From Enterococcus aquimarinus (GTDB lineage Bacteria; Bacillota; Bacilli; Lactobacillales; Enterococcaceae), in the NCBI RefSeq assembly GCF_001885765.1, contig NZ_JXKD01000015.1, positions 1-64,000 on the forward strand: a stretch of 64,000 nt of DNA, in the 5' to 3' direction. The notes beneath the pieces are model-generated. The model had not been told where the DNA came from, did not search any database, and saw only the letters and a list, made by a program, of their open reading frames with translations. Below are positions 1-10,194 of the stretch, piece by piece. How positions within the stretch are numbered: position 1 is the first letter of the stretch; each line of letters begins with the position of its first letter. The translations under genes were made by a program, and so were the position numbers.

Positions 1-48
1 GCTTTGTTCAGTTTTCAAAGGTCTACGTTTTTTCGTTTAAGTTGTAAC
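1..48 (-). other. rRNA operon leader (partial, operon lies off the left end)
   Basis: Read on the minus strand, positions 20-1 give CTTTGAAAACTGAACAAAGC, which closely matches the leader/boxA-region sequence found ahead of 16S and in spacers of Firmicutes rRNA operons. It lies directly downstream of two tandem promoters on the same strand. I infer that a 16S-23S-5S operon begins just outside the window and is transcribed leftwards. No rRNA coding sequence itself is in view. Confidence 0.72.
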
Positions 49-54
49 TTTTAT

Positions 55-83
55 ATCTTAACAAATTCACTACTTCATGTCAA
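55..83 (-). promoter_or_regulatory. rRNA operon promoter P2
   Basis: On the minus strand a perfect -35 TTGACA (78-83) is followed after exactly 17 bp by a -10 TAAGAT (55-60). The expected start is near position 48, shortly before the conserved leader. It is the promoter nearest the operon of a tandem pair, the usual arrangement for Firmicutes rrn operons. Confidence 0.75.
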
Positions 84-149
84 TAACTTTTTTTATTTTT
101 CTAAATTACTTAGAATTTATTATTTGTCATCGCCATTCGCAACTTAACC

Positions 150-179
150 ATCATAACAGACAACATTGTTATTTGTCAA
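150..179 (-). promoter_or_regulatory. rRNA operon promoter P1 with AT-rich upstream region
   Basis: On the minus strand a perfect -35 TTGACA (174-179) precedes a -10 TATGAT (150-155) with an 18-bp spacer, or TTATGA with 17 bp. The 180-310 stretch upstream is strongly AT-rich with A- and T-tracts, as expected of UP-element DNA at rRNA promoters. Apart from this and a stem-loop at 374-416, I see no gene in 1-508. Confidence 0.7.
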
Positions 180-373
180 CAACTTTTTGAGTTATTATTT
201 CAAGCTTTTGAAAGTCATGTTTATTTACAATTTGTTATTTTATCGTTGAACTTCAAATGACTTTTTCAAAACCAACGTTAACTAATTTACCACTTAAAAT
301 TCACAATGTCTAGCTTATTTTCTTATTTTCCTTAATTTATTTTTAAACATTAGGAATAGTCGATATTCTTTCA

Positions 374-416
374 TTCCAAAAAAACGTTTCCCTCTTTTAG
401 GTATTCCGTTTTTTTG
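374..416 (-). terminator. probable terminator after mutL
   Basis: Arms CCAAAAAAACG and CGTTTTTTTGG are perfectly complementary around an approximately 20-nt loop. It lies about 95 bp past the mutL stop and before the rrn promoters. The stem is A/T-rich, so its strength is uncertain. Confidence 0.4.
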
Positions 417-508
417 GAAGAATGAATTCTAGCGGCAAGTACGCTACTTAAATAAAGCGACACTCATTAAACACTCTGCTACTTACTTTTCAGTAATCAT
501 AACTTTAT

Positions 509-2461
509 TTAATGCGAATCTTGAATTCGTTTAAACATCCGCTCCATTTCACGATTGGTAAAATGAATGAGTACTGGTCGCCCATGCGGACAATTAAATG
601 GATTCTCACACTGTGCTAGATCCGCTAACAGTGCTCTTCCTTGTTCCGGATTTAAATAGTGATTCGCTTTAATTGATTTTTTGCAACTCATCATAATAGC
701 CGTGTCTTCTCGAAACTTGGCAAGATCAAATCGGCCGGTTTCTAAAACAATGGTGATTATTTCTTGGACAAGCTCTTCTTCTCTTCCTGCTTCGTACCAA
801 GTAGGGTGCTCTCTGATGATGAAACTCTGTTGACCAAAATCTTCTAAATGAATCCCCACTTCGGCTAGTTGAGTTCGTTTTTCATTGATTTTCAGCCATT
901 CATCTTGAGGGTATTCAAGGACTATTGGGACTAGTAAATGTTGCAAGTCGCCCGCGTCTTCTCCAATTTTACGTCGATAGTATTCATATTTAATCCGTTC
1001 TTGGGCAGCATGTTGATCAATAATGTATAATCCTTCTTCACTTTGGGCAAATAAATAGGTTCCGTGCATCTGACCAAAATAAGCTAACTGTGGAAACCCT
1101 TTTTGCGTTTCGTTCATATCGTCATTAGATTGCGACTCTTCTATTTGAGTTTTTTGCTCTGGTGGTATAGATTGTACTAATTTTGAGTCGCTCTGGTCGA
1201 TCACGGTGGACATATTTGATACGTGACTTGTCGTCTCCTCAGTAACAGGTGGTTTACTATTTTGCGAGAGGGACTCTTGCTTCGTGTTTAACTCATCCGA
1301 CTTTTCGCTAGGCGTCACTTCTTTGATATAAAATTGCCCGGTCGTTTGATCAAATGCTAAATCGGTATTGGTACGTGCAGGTTCCTTTAATGATAAGGCT
1401 AACTGTTCTGTTGGCTGAGTAAGATCTTTTTTCTTTTTAAACAATTGATTGTAGTCCACTTGAGGGATTAGACGCTCATCTTGTAAACTTTCTCGAATGG
1501 CTGTTGTAATTAAGGTGGAGAGTTCTGCTTCTTTTGATAATCGCACTTCTTGCTTTGTCGGATGAACGTTCACATCTAATAGAAGCGGATCCATATCGAT
1601 CGTTAAAATCACAATAGGAAAACGCCCGACCATCAATTTTGAACCATACCCACTTATAATCGCTTTATTTAATAGAAAGTTTTTAATATACCGACCATTG
1701 ATAATCAAAGACATGTAATTTCGGCTTGCTCTTGTCACTTCTGGTAACGAGATATACCCATGAATGTTAAAATCGAGGTCTTTTGCTGTCACTTCGCGCA
1801 TTTTTTTCGCCAGCGCGACACCATAAATCCCTGCTATGCTTTGTTTAAGATCTCCATTCCCCGTCGTTTGCAACATCTTATTATGATCATGGACTAAGCG
1901 AAATGCCACTTCGGGATGACTTAGCGCGAGGCGATTAACGATATCTCCTATATTAGCGAGTTCTGTCTGTAAAGATTTGACATACTTCAAGCGGGCAGGC
2001 GTATTAAAAAATAGATTTTCTACGGTGATTTTCGTTCCGCGGCGAAGTGCACTCGGTTGTTCTTGTGTAATTTTACCGCCTGTTAAGACGAGTAAAGTCC
2101 CTTCTTCTTCGTCCTTGAGCGCGGTTTCGATTGTCACTTGAGAAACGGAGGCGATACTAGGTAGCGCCTCGCCTCTAAAACCAAGGGTTCTTATTCGAAA
2201 TAAATCATGTTTGGTATGAATTTTACTTGTGGCATGTCGTTTAAAGGCATTTCTAGCATCTTCTCGGGACATCCCTTCCCCATTATCGATGATTTGGATC
2301 TTTTTCAATCCGGCTTCTTCAAGAAAGATATCGATTTGAGTGCTCCCGGCATCGAGAGCATTTTCGATCAATTCTTTGACAACAGAAGCAGGTCGCTCCA
2401 CAACTTCTCCGGCGGCAATTTGGTTCGCTAAACTTTCCGATAGTTCTTGGATCTTCCCCAT
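509..2461 (-). CDS. mutL: DNA mismatch repair protein MutL
   Basis: MutL couples MutS mismatch recognition to strand incision. The N-terminal GHKL ATPase motifs are clear: [22 protein letters not shown] and the [16 protein letters not shown] segment. The C-terminal dimerisation domain carries the endonuclease motif [12 protein letters not shown] (residues about 482-493) plus the zinc-site CPHGRP near residue 624, so this is the nicking type of MutL found in bacteria without MutH. The linker (about 340-450) is polar and low complexity. At 650 aa it has the usual length. It starts 22 bp after the mutS stop and is the last gene of a ymdB-ymcA-mutS-mutL unit. Confidence 0.97.
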   Translation of the reverse strand: MGKIQELSESLANQIAAGEVVERPASVVKELIENALDAGSTQIDIFLEEAGLKKIQIIDNGEGMSREDARNAFKRHATSKIHTKHDLFRIRTLGFRGEALPSIASVSQVTIETALKDEEEGTLLVLTGGKITQEQPSALRRGTKITVENLFFNTPARLKYVKSLQTELANIGDIVNRLALSHPEVAFRLVHDHNKMLQTTGNGDLKQSIAGIYGVALAKKMREVTAKDLDFNIHGYISLPEVTRASRNYMSLIINGRYIKNFLLNKAIISGYGSKLMVGRFPIVILTIDMDPLLLDVNVHPTKQEVRLSKEAELSTLITTAIRESLQDERLIPQVDYNQLFKKKKDLTQPTEQLALSLKEPARTNTDLAFDQTTGQFYIKEVTPSEKSDELNTKQESLSQNSKPPVTEETTSHVSNMSTVIDQSDSKLVQSIPPEQKTQIEESQSNDDMNETQKGFPQLAYFGQMHGTYLFAQSEEGLYIIDQHAAQERIKYEYYRRKIGEDAGDLQHLLVPIVLEYPQDEWLKINEKRTQLAEVGIHLEDFGQQSFIIREHPTWYEAGREEELVQEIITIVLETGRFDLAKFREDTAIMMSCKKSIKANHYLNPEQGRALLADLAQCENPFNCPHGRPVLIHFTNREMERMFKRIQDSH

Positions 2462-2483
2462 TTTCTGTTCCCACTTTCTATTA

Positions 2484-5027
2484 TCATTTTACTTTCTTTT
2501 GTAATTGGTGTAAGACATTCATCGCGTCTAACGGTGTCATCTCTAAAACGTTTAATCTTCTGAGTTCGTCAAGGACCCGTTGCTCTTCCTCATTCCCTTC
2601 GTGAAAAAGCGAGAGTTGTTCAACTGGCAATGGCGCTTTTTGTATCGGATGGCCATTTTCTAATTGAACTAACAAATCATCAGCCCGTTCCAACAGTCTT
2701 TTTGGTAATCCCGCAATTTTCGCCACATGTATCCCATAACTTTTATCAGCGGGACCAGGAAGCATTTTGTGTAAGAAAACGAGCTCCCCTTCTTTTTCTA
2801 CTGCGCCAACGTGCACATTTTTTAGTTGCGAGAGTTCTTCTTCTAGCACGGTTAGTTCATGATAATGGGTTGAAAATAAGGTCTTACCCCGTACTTCGCG
2901 ATGAATGTATTCAATAATGGCTTGTGCTAATGCCATGCCATCATAAGTGGCCGTTCCTCGCCCAAGTTCATCAAATAAAATCAAACTATTCGTTGTCGCA
3001 TGTTGTAGAGCATGGTTCGCTTCAATCATTTCCACCATAAACGTACTTTGGCCGGCAATTAAATCATCACTGGCACCAATTCGAGTAAAGATTTGATCGA
3101 AAAGAGGCATCTCGGCACTTTCGGCTGGAATAAAACAGCCAATTTGGGCCATAATTACCGTCAAAGCTAATTGTCGCATATACGTGCTTTTCCCGGACAT
3201 ATTTGGACCGGTAATTAATAAAATCAAACTATCTTGATCCATTTCAATTGAATTGGGAATGTATTCTTGATGACCTAACACTTTTTCTACCACCGGATGA
3301 CGTCCGTCAATAATGCGTAAGCGCCCCTCTTGATTGAATGTCGGGCGAACATATTGATATTTTTCGCTGACTGTCGCAAAACTTTGCAAGACATCGATTT
3401 CACTGACTGCTTGGGCTAGTTGTTGCAAGGACGCAATACTTTTTTTGACTTCTTCCCGAATGGCTAAAAACAATTGGTATTCTAAGTCTACCGATTTTTC
3501 TTCTGCTTCTAAGATTAATGTTTCGATTTCTTTTAACTCTGGACTGATAAAGCGTTCTGCGTTGGCTAACGTTTGTTTTCGCTCATAGCGATTTTCAGGT
3601 AAATGAACCAGATTCGCTTTTGTGATTTCAATATAATAACCAAACACGCGATTAAAGCCGATTTTCAAGGTTTTAATGCCGGTTGCTTGGCGTTCTTTCG
3701 CTTCGAGCTCCGCTAACCATTTTTTCCCAGACGACATCGCTTCTCGATACTGATCAAGTTGCTCGTTAAAGCCTGTCTTAATGATTTTCCCTTCTGTTAT
3801 TGCGAGGGGGGCATCTTCGCTAATCCCTGTTTCGATTAATTGTACGAGGTCTTCCATCGGTGACAAGCGTGAAAGTAATCCTTGCCACTCCCCTTGATCG
3901 ATTCCTTGGAGAATATGACGCAATAGCGGAATTTGCTGCAAGGATGTTTTTAGTTGAATTAAATCACGACCATTGACATTCCCAAAGGCAACTCTTCCTG
4001 CTAGTCGTTCTAAATCATAGACTTTTTTTAGGGCTTCTTGTAAATCACCACGTTCAAAAAATGCGTGGACGAAGGAGGCAACTTGATTTTGGCGTGTCTC
4101 GATGGCTTGTTGCTGAATTAATGGTCGGTCAATCCATTGTTTCAGTAAGCGCCCCCCCATTGCTGTTTTTGTTTCATCTAGTAACCATAATAATGTTCCT
4201 TGTTTTTTTCCGGTACGAAGCGCTTGAATCAATTCCAAGTTTGCTTTTGAATGGTAATCTAATTTTAAAAAGTGATCGACTTGATACATCCGTGCTTGCT
4301 GCAGATGATCTAAACTTCTTTTTTGTGTTTCATTTAAATAAGTTAATAGTTTTAATGTAACCTCTTTTAATCCTTCATCCAGTTCATTCGTTAACGATTC
4401 AAAATGCGGTGGACAAATCATCGTTTCTTGATAAGAAAAAACGAGTCCAAGTCTTTTTTCTAACAACTCTTTCGTCGATTCGGAGATGTCGTTGGTTAAC
4501 AGTACTTCTTTGGCTCGTAGAACAGAGACCTCATTTAGTACACCCTCTTCGTCTGCGATAAGGGCGACTTTTAGCTCACCGGTACTTAAGTCCACATAGG
4601 CGAGTTGAAAATCCGAGATCCCTTGCGCTAAAGCGACTAAGTAGTTGTTATCTTTAGCGGAAAGGTTTTTTCCTTCCATCACCGTTCCGGGAGTGACTAA
4701 TTGCACGACTTCCCGTTTGACCATCCCTTTGGCTGTTTTTGGATCTTCTACTTGTTCACAAATTGCGACTTTGTACCCTTGTTCGACTAACGTATCAATA
4801 TAAGCTGCCGCCGCGTGATAAGGCACGCCACACATTGGTACTGGATCCACTGCGTTTTTATTCCGACTGGTTAACGTCAATTCTAATAATTGCGAAACTT
4901 CAATGGCATCCGTATAAAAGAGTTCATAGAAATCACCTAAACGATAAAACAAAAAAGCATCGGGATAAGCCGCTTTAATCTTAAAATACTGTTCCATCAT
5001 TGGGGTTAATTTGGTTTCTGGTGGCAT
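2484..5027 (-). CDS. mutS: DNA mismatch repair protein MutS
   Basis: MutS binds mismatches and small loops as a dimer and recruits MutL. The mismatch-contacting Phe-X-Glu lies in GDFYELF near the N-terminus. The ATPase part shows Walker [15 protein letters not shown], the [17 protein letters not shown] signature, Walker [15 protein letters not shown] and FSTHYHEL. I place the start at the ATG at 5027 ([10 protein letters not shown], 847 aa). It has GGAGG at good spacing, whereas the longer in-frame reading to 5048 would run into ymcA. Only 1 bp separates it from the ymcA stop, which indicates translational coupling. Confidence 0.96.
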   Translation of the reverse strand: MPPETKLTPMMEQYFKIKAAYPDAFLFYRLGDFYELFYTDAIEVSQLLELTLTSRNKNAVDPVPMCGVPYHAAAAYIDTLVEQGYKVAICEQVEDPKTAKGMVKREVVQLVTPGTVMEGKNLSAKDNNYLVALAQGISDFQLAYVDLSTGELKVALIADEEGVLNEVSVLRAKEVLLTNDISESTKELLEKRLGLVFSYQETMICPPHFESLTNELDEGLKEVTLKLLTYLNETQKRSLDHLQQARMYQVDHFLKLDYHSKANLELIQALRTGKKQGTLLWLLDETKTAMGGRLLKQWIDRPLIQQQAIETRQNQVASFVHAFFERGDLQEALKKVYDLERLAGRVAFGNVNGRDLIQLKTSLQQIPLLRHILQGIDQGEWQGLLSRLSPMEDLVQLIETGISEDAPLAITEGKIIKTGFNEQLDQYREAMSSGKKWLAELEAKERQATGIKTLKIGFNRVFGYYIEITKANLVHLPENRYERKQTLANAERFISPELKEIETLILEAEEKSVDLEYQLFLAIREEVKKSIASLQQLAQAVSEIDVLQSFATVSEKYQYVRPTFNQEGRLRIIDGRHPVVEKVLGHQEYIPNSIEMDQDSLILLITGPNMSGKSTYMRQLALTVIMAQIGCFIPAESAEMPLFDQIFTRIGASDDLIAGQSTFMVEMIEANHALQHATTNSLILFDELGRGTATYDGMALAQAIIEYIHREVRGKTLFSTHYHELTVLEEELSQLKNVHVGAVEKEGELVFLHKMLPGPADKSYGIHVAKIAGLPKRLLERADDLLVQLENGHPIQKAPLPVEQLSLFHEGNEEEQRVLDELRRLNVLEMTPLDAMNVLHQLQKKVK

Positions 5028-5028
5028 G

Positions 5029-5400
5029 TTATTCCTCCTCTCCCTCAATTACTCGATTGACGTTTTTTTGAATCATCGTCGAGACATGTTGCAATAATTC
5101 ATCCGCTTCAATTAAACTTTGACGATAACTTTCAACTAAAGGATGACTTTTATATTCTTTATTTAAGCGATTAATTTCAGCAACCGCCTGCCTTTGCGCT
5201 TCTGGTTTCCCATAATGTTCAAAATTCACGGCATCTTTTTGCGCTGCTTTAATTTGCGCTTCTAATTCTTTTAATTTTGGATGGTTTTCGGCGCGATTAC
5301 GCACCGCTTGGAACTGTTGCACACTTTCATGATTTTTTAATAAGTCTAACAATTTCTCGACTTCTTGTTCTAATTGTTTTTCTTCTTCTAAAAATGTCAC
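5029..5400 (-). CDS. ymcA: YlbF/YmcA family protein (YmcA-like RNase Y accessory factor)
   Basis: This 123-aa all-helical protein belongs to the YlbF/YmcA family. In Bacillus, YmcA forms a complex with YlbF and YaaT that tunes RNase Y mRNA processing and affects competence and biofilm formation. YmcA lies just upstream of mutSL in Bacillus too, which supports this assignment over YlbF. The start codon is GTG with AAAGGAG 7 bp upstream. The sequence has no cysteine, so it lacks the Cys residues linked to Fe-S binding in the Bacillus complex. A second family member (yheA) sits at 42552-42896. Confidence 0.75.
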   Translation of the reverse strand: MTFLEEEKQLEQEVEKLLDLLKNHESVQQFQAVRNRAENHPKLKELEAQIKAAQKDAVNFEHYGKPEAQRQAVAEINRLNKEYKSHPLVESYRQSLIEADELLQHVSTMIQKNVNRVIEGEEE

Positions 5401-5412
5401 AATTTTTCTCCT

Positions 5413-6210
5413 TTACTCCATGAATGGGCGATCTTCACTAATTTGAAAAGCTTGAATCGACTTCGCTTTCCCGGTCCGATCGTCTAGTTCAATCACACAC
5501 GCTGATACAATCATACGCCCACTTTCGACTACTTCAAAACGACGAGGCAAAGCCGTCAAGAATTTCTCGATGACTGCGTCGCGCTTCATTCCTAAAATCC
5601 CATCGTAAGGACCTGTCATCCCAACATCCGTTAAGTAGGCTGTTCCTTGAGGTAAAATCCGCGCATCGTTTGTTTGAACATGGGTATGGGTACCCACGAT
5701 GGCCGAAACCCGACCATCCAAATACCAGCCCAATGCTTGTTTTTCACTTGTCGCTTCGCCGTGGAAATCAACAAAAATAAAGGGCGTCCGTTCGCGAACC
5801 TCTGCTAACAACTGGTCCATCGTGGTAAATGGATCTTCTAGCGCCACCATAAACGTGCGCGCTTGTAAGTTAATGACGGCTAGTTCGACTTGATTGACTT
5901 TAATATAGACGATTCCGACACCAGGCGTTCCCGCCGGAAAATTCACTGGTCGAACTAATTTTTTGGCATCTGCAATAAATTCAAAGATTTCGCGATTATC
6001 CCAAGCATGATTACCTAACGTGACGACATCCGCTCCGTCTTGTAAAAAGCCTTTATAAATTTTCTCCGTAATCCCGCGACCCGCTGCCGCATTTTCACCA
6101 TTAATAATCGTCACTTGAGGGCGGTATTTTTTCTTTAATTTTGGGACATATTCTGTAATGGCCTCACGTCCTAGAGATCCTACGACATCGCCGATAAATA
6201 AAATTTTCAT
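5413..6210 (-). CDS. ymdB: YmdB-type metallophosphoesterase (TIGR00282)
   Basis: This is a calcineurin-like phosphoesterase of the YmdB family; in Bacillus, YmdB has phosphodiesterase activity and influences multicellular behaviour. Metal-binding motifs appear in order: GDVVGSLGRE at the N-terminus, NGENAAAGRGIT, TLGNHAWDN, VDFHGEATSEK and GTHTHVQTND, ending with the family's YLTDVGMTGPYDGILGMKRD. The 265-aa length is typical. The RBS is GAGGAAAAAC before ATG. It starts the ymdB-ymcA-mutS-mutL unit with a 12-bp gap to ymcA. This order recalls the Bacillus ymdB...ymcA...mutSL region with the intervening genes lost. Confidence 0.9.
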   Translation of the reverse strand: MKILFIGDVVGSLGREAITEYVPKLKKKYRPQVTIINGENAAAGRGITEKIYKGFLQDGADVVTLGNHAWDNREIFEFIADAKKLVRPVNFPAGTPGVGIVYIKVNQVELAVINLQARTFMVALEDPFTTMDQLLAEVRERTPFIFVDFHGEATSEKQALGWYLDGRVSAIVGTHTHVQTNDARILPQGTAYLTDVGMTGPYDGILGMKRDAVIEKFLTALPRRFEVVESGRMIVSACVIELDDRTGKAKSIQAFQISEDRPFME

Positions 6211-6341
6211 GTTTTTCCTCTTTCCTCACGCACGTTCATTCGCTGCTTCTTCTATTATATCGGTTTTAAGGTGTAAAAAAAAGGTTTGCCGTCTTGCCTT
6301 ATTCATAAAAAGTGATTGGGATTGCTCTTTTGAAGACGGAA

Positions 6342-6385
6342 CAAAAGAAAAAAACTGTTGCCTAGTACGAAGCCAGGAACAGTTT
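6342..6385 (-). terminator. rho-independent terminator after mgsA
   Basis: On the minus strand AAACTGTT pairs with AACAGTTT (6378-6385 with 6352-6359), extended by CCT/AGG past a one-base bulge. A T-rich run follows (6342-6351). It lies 7 bp beyond the mgsA stop. Confidence 0.75.
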
Positions 6386-6391
6386 GTGTTT

Positions 6392-6814
6392 TTATAAAGC
6401 AATTGGTCGGCGATCGCCTTCATGGATGACTTCACGAAAATCAGCAAAACCAGCATCGAGACCACGCAGTAATATTTCAGCCGTCCCGATATTCGTTGCC
6501 AAAGGAATTTCATAAACATCTGATAAGCGAATCAACGCCGTCACATCTGGTTCATGTGGTTGTGCTGCGAGTGGGTCTCTTAGAAAAATCACCATATCGA
6601 GATCATCTTCTGAAATCATCGCACCAATTTGTTGATCGCCACCTAAAGGGCCTGATTTAAAGCGATGAACCGGTAATTGCGTCGCTTCAGTAATTCTTGT
6701 TCCTGTCGTTCCTGTTGCATACAATTCATGTTTTTCTAAAATAAAACGATAAGCCGTCACTAATTTAACTATCAAATCTTTTTTTCGATCATGAGCAATT
6801 AACGCAATTTTCAT
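6392..6814 (-). CDS. mgsA: methylglyoxal synthase
   Basis: The enzyme converts dihydroxyacetone phosphate to methylglyoxal plus phosphate, a bypass that relieves sugar-phosphate stress. Family motifs are complete: [25 protein letters not shown] (phosphate binding) and [14 protein letters not shown] containing the catalytic Asp. The 140-aa length is normal. The RBS GGAGGAGATAAA precedes ATG. It is 19 bp downstream of a Cof-type HAD phosphatase and probably co-transcribed with it. It ends in its own terminator. Confidence 0.95.
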   Translation of the reverse strand: MKIALIAHDRKKDLIVKLVTAYRFILEKHELYATGTTGTRITEATQLPVHRFKSGPLGGDQQIGAMISEDDLDMVIFLRDPLAAQPHEPDVTALIRLSDVYEIPLATNIGTAEILLRGLDAGFADFREVIHEGDRRPIAL

Positions 6815-6833
6815 TTTATCTCCTCCGCAACTT

Positions 6834-7628
6834 TTAATCGATTAAGTGTAATTCTTTTAATGCATGCCAAATTCCGTCATGATTGTGATCTTTGGTGACT
6901 AGATCTGCTTCTTGTTGTACGAGCAGCGAAGCATTACCCATTGCCACACCAATTCCTGATTCGCGCAACATCTCACGATCATTTAAGCCATCCCCAAAAC
7001 CGATAATATCTGCCCGATCAATCCCTAAGCGTTCTGCTAGCGCTAAAAGCGTCCGGGCTTTTGACCCATTAGCTGGAATAACATCGACACATTTTTCATG
7101 CCAACGAACAAAATTAAAGGCTGGATGTTGACCTTCAAATAATGGATCGCAGTCTTTTTCGTAATAGGCCAATGCCTGATAAACTTCATCGTCATGAGAA
7201 AATCCGCCTAATTCAGAAGCCGTTGACCCAAATGATGTCATCGCATCTTGCATTTTCTCCAAATCAAATGAGCTCAAACGTTTCGATTGATCGAGTTGCA
7301 CGATCGCAGTATCAATCCCTCTTGCTTGGCACACTTCAATTAAAGTAGTTAGCGCCTTTTGATCCAGTGTTTCTTTAAATACTTGTTGGTGATTAAAAAA
7401 ACCAGCCGCGCCATTACATAAAATATAATTTTCAAATTGTAACTCGCGAATAACGGATTCCGCTAAAAACCGACTTCTCCCCGTTGCTAAGGTAACAAAA
7501 TGTCCGGCTTTTCGTAACGCATCTAACGCTTCTAACGTACTTGGCAACGGACGTTTATTCGAATCTAAAATTGTCCCATCAATATCAAATGCTAATAATT
7601 TTCGACTTCCCACTATTAAAAAGCTCAC
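6834..7628 (-). CDS. Cof-type HAD-IIB family sugar-phosphate phosphatase
   Basis: This is a cytosolic HAD phosphatase. Motif I is [15 protein letters not shown] (nucleophile and acid Asp), motif II is TLATGRSR, and the motif III/IV region ends in [14 protein letters not shown] and VAMGNA, which places it in the Cof/HAD-IIB group with a C2 cap. Substrates in this group are usually phosphosugars or nucleotides and cannot be named from sequence. The track start is GTG ([10 protein letters not shown]). A second in-frame GTG five codons on is possible because neither has a strong RBS. It probably forms a transcription unit with mgsA. Confidence 0.85.
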   Translation of the reverse strand: MSFLIVGSRKLLAFDIDGTILDSNKRPLPSTLEALDALRKAGHFVTLATGRSRFLAESVIRELQFENYILCNGAAGFFNHQQVFKETLDQKALTTLIEVCQARGIDTAIVQLDQSKRLSSFDLEKMQDAMTSFGSTASELGGFSHDDEVYQALAYYEKDCDPLFEGQHPAFNFVRWHEKCVDVIPANGSKARTLLALAERLGIDRADIIGFGDGLNDREMLRESGIGVAMGNASLLVQQEADLVTKDHNHDGIWHALKELHLID

Positions 7629-7718
7629 TTTCTTTGCATCATTTTTTTCATTCCTTCTTACTTAATCATAGAAAAGGAATTTTTTCAATTGTTTGTGCTC
7701 TGTTTATAAAGGCATTTC

Positions 7719-8672
7719 TTAAGATAACCATTGTTGGTACATTTTTTCGACTAACTCGACACATTGCATGGTCATATCAGGTGCCGCAATCGGACTTGCT
7801 TGTAACCCTTCTTGTAAACACTGATTGACATGCGCGATTTCAAACACAAATTCACTTTGGTGAGCATACGTGATTTCTTCTACTGATTGATCACGGATGA
7901 TGGTTGCTGTTTGTTTTTTCCAAAAGTCAGGAAGATGAATGCGCCCTTTCGTCCCATAAATCGTCAACTCACTTGGTCCTTCAAAGAGGGTTGAAATCAA
8001 TAAATGACCTTGAAATCCTTCTTTAAATAAGATACTAACGTCACATTGACTATCAGACTCATCAGGCGAGAACATCGCCGTCCCTGCAACTTCTTCAATC
8101 TTGCCTCCTGTCACATACTGGAAATATTCAATAGGATAACTTCCTGAACCATATAACGCGCCACCTCCGGATGCTAAATCCTTAAACCAAGGAATGTGAT
8201 CGGCGTTCGTATGCATCATACGACAATCCAAGTACTTGACTTCTCCAATTTCCCCATCTGCAATTAACGTTTTGATTGTTTGTGTTAAGGGATAAAATAA
8301 GGCTTTTTGCGCTTCCATCAAAAATACCCCTTGTGCTTGCGCAAGCGCAAATAAGTCTTCCGCTTCATCCAGCGTTAGTGTAAAGGGTTTTTCGAGTAAT
8401 ACCGATTTTCCAGCTAGCAAGGCTTCTTTTGCAACAGCATAGTGGGCTCGATTATAGGTAGCAATGTAAACGACATCAATTTCTTCGTCTAAAAATAATT
8501 CAGCATAACTCGCATAAACGTGTGGAATCTTTAAAGCGTCCGCCATTTTTTGAGCTTTTTTTTGCTCACGTGCCGCAATTGCCCAAACTTCTGCGTCAGC
8601 ACATTCAACAATTCCTGCGACAAAACGTGGAACGATGGTTGCAGTACTGATAATGCCATATTTAATCGTCAT
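7719..8672 (-). CDS. Gfo/Idh/MocA family oxidoreductase
   Basis: This is an NAD(P)-dependent sugar or cyclitol dehydrogenase-type enzyme. A Rossmann segment (MTIKYGIISTATIVPRFVAG) is followed by VYIATYNRAHYAVAKEAL, the EKPFTLTLDEAE signature with the conserved Lys, and a C-terminal substrate domain with GGGALYGSGSYPIEY. I set the start at ATG 8672 (317 aa) because GGAGAGAAGG lies just upstream. The longer reading adds 13 residues that cover this RBS. The substrate is unknown. About 90 bp separate it from the HAD gene downstream. Confidence 0.87.
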   Translation of the reverse strand: MTIKYGIISTATIVPRFVAGIVECADAEVWAIAAREQKKAQKMADALKIPHVYASYAELFLDEEIDVVYIATYNRAHYAVAKEALLAGKSVLLEKPFTLTLDEAEDLFALAQAQGVFLMEAQKALFYPLTQTIKTLIADGEIGEVKYLDCRMMHTNADHIPWFKDLASGGGALYGSGSYPIEYFQYVTGGKIEEVAGTAMFSPDESDSQCDVSILFKEGFQGHLLISTLFEGPSELTIYGTKGRIHLPDFWKKQTATIIRDQSVEEITYAHQSEFVFEIAHVNQCLQEGLQASPIAAPDMTMQCVELVEKMYQQWLS

Positions 8673-8951
8673 GTTTTTTCCTTCTCTCCTAAGGTTGTGA
8701 AATCGCATCACTTTTTTAGGTGCTCTTTCTTTCTTTTTATACTAGCATATTCTGCTAATGGATTCATTATAATCTGTGCCGATTGCTCAAACTCGTGACT
8801 TTTTCTCTAAATGTTCCCCAATACTTCTTACGTCCTTCTTCTTTCGATTATGAAAGACTAATCGCAATAACGGTTCATGGCAATCGAAGTTTTATCGCTA
8901 TGTTATACTAAAGTCATTAGGTGAAACAAAGAAAAGAAAGGGGAAAAAAAG

Positions 8952-9920
8952 ATGTGTACAACCATTGGATTTCATTACAAAGAGGGACACGTATTTGGTC
9001 GAACGTTAGAAATCACGCAAGCGTTAGCGCACCAAATTCTCTATGTTCCAAAAAACACGCAAGATTTTTTTAAAACGAGTGAGGGACGCACGTACGAAAC
9101 GCGTTTTTCAACAATCGGGACAGGCTTTTTTGACCAGCCTTCCTTTGGAGATGGGATTAACGAAAAAGGGCTGATGGGTTCAAATAATTTCTTTCCTGCT
9201 TATGCGACTTTTGCCAAAGAGTGTAGCGAGGATCGGATTAATCTAATCAGTTCAGAAGCGTTTGATTTTTTATTGACCCGTTGTCAAGATGTCGAAGAAG
9301 TAAAAGCGACGGCTGCCACAATCAATCTACTCGCGCAAAACGCAGCCGGCGTCAAATCGATGAGTATGCACTTCTTTTTTATGGATCAACAAGGTGCGAC
9401 TGTTGTCTTAGAACCAAGAGAGGGTTCCCTCATTGCACATGACAATCCTTATGGCGTTTTAACCAATGCGCCAGATTTTTCATGGCACGCGACTAATTTA
9501 AAGAATTATTTGCATCTAAAACCTGAAAATATTGAATCTAGCCATTTCAACGACGTCACCCTTACAAAATTGGGCGAAGGCAATGGACTGGTGGGGCTTC
9601 CTGGAGATTTCACACCGCCTTCACGCTTTATTCGTGCCGCTTACTTTGTCGCACAAACACCAAAAAACCTCGATCGTCAAGCAGCTATCCGACAAGCTTT
9701 TCGAATTTTAGGGCAATTTGATATTCCTACAGGTGCAGTGGGCGACGCTGCGAATGGTCATTGCGATGAAACGTTATACACGAGTGTCATGGATACGAAA
9801 CAAAAAGCCTATTTCATCAAAGGACACAATCATTCTTTTATTCAAGCCTTCCAACTTGAGGATTATCTCACTGAAACGGACATTCAATTTGTTCCTCTTC
9901 AACAGGAGAAAAACCTCTAG
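8952..9920 (+). CDS. choloylglycine hydrolase family protein (Ntn amidase, bile salt hydrolase/penicillin V acylase-like)
   Basis: This is an N-terminal nucleophile hydrolase. After Met removal Cys2 is the nucleophile. Other active-site positions of the family appear as Arg17 (FGRTLE), Asn172 (YGVLTNAP) and Arg225 (PPSRFIRA). The position that is Asp in typical bile salt hydrolases (R-N-x-D) is Glu20 here, so bile-salt activity should not be assumed. Family members cleave conjugated bile salts, penicillin V or N-acyl homoserine lactones. The 322-aa length is normal. There is no signal peptide, so it is cytosolic. It is monocistronic, divergent from the Gfo/Idh gene, with RBS GAAAGGGGA and a TATACT -10 candidate at 8904-8909. 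Confidence 0.88.
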   Translation: MCTTIGFHYKEGHVFGRTLEITQALAHQILYVPKNTQDFFKTSEGRTYETRFSTIGTGFFDQPSFGDGINEKGLMGSNNFFPAYATFAKECSEDRINLISSEAFDFLLTRCQDVEEVKATAATINLLAQNAAGVKSMSMHFFFMDQQGATVVLEPREGSLIAHDNPYGVLTNAPDFSWHATNLKNYLHLKPENIESSHFNDVTLTKLGEGNGLVGLPGDFTPPSRFIRAAYFVAQTPKNLDRQAAIRQAFRILGQFDIPTGAVGDAANGHCDETLYTSVMDTKQKAYFIKGHNHSFIQAFQLEDYLTETDIQFVPLQQEKNL

Positions 9921-9987
9921 GTCAAAAAAAGAACCCACGATTCTTTCATTTTCATTTTAGCTAGACCCTCATAAGGATAAAAAAAAA

Positions 9988-10017
9988 GGAGTTAAGACAA
10001 ATGAATGTCTTAACTCC
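9988..10017 (+). terminator. bidirectional rho-independent terminator
   Basis: GGAGTTAAGACA (9988-9999) and TGTCTTAACTCC (10006-10017) form a perfect 12-bp stem with a 6-nt loop. A-runs precede and T-runs follow it, so it can work on both strands. It ends the Ntn hydrolase gene and backs up udk. Confidence 0.92.
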
Positions 10018-10060
10018 TTTTTTATCCAGTACTATTGCTAGTAGAATCTCTCTTCTCCAC

Positions 10061-10101
10061 AAAAAAAGATTCCGACACCCTACAAATCCGGTAGGTGAAT
10101 C
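10061..10101 (-). terminator. rho-independent terminator after udk
   Basis: On the minus strand GATTCACCTAC pairs with GTAGGGTG and GAATC (small bulges), followed by seven T at 10067-10061. It lies about 95 bp beyond the udk stop. A short inverted repeat AACTAG/CTAGTT lies between them. Confidence 0.75.
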
Positions 10102-10194
10102 ACTTCATGTGCCTCTGTTTGAGTTAACTAGACGAACTAGTTCTCCTCGGCTCTGTCGCATAAAATAGATAGTAACATATTCTTTGACAAATAA

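Noticed and set aside
5028-5748. mobile element or genomic island boundary
   Set aside because: Composition and gene content stay uniform and core-like across the window; no transposase, integrase, att-type direct repeats or tRNA target was found.
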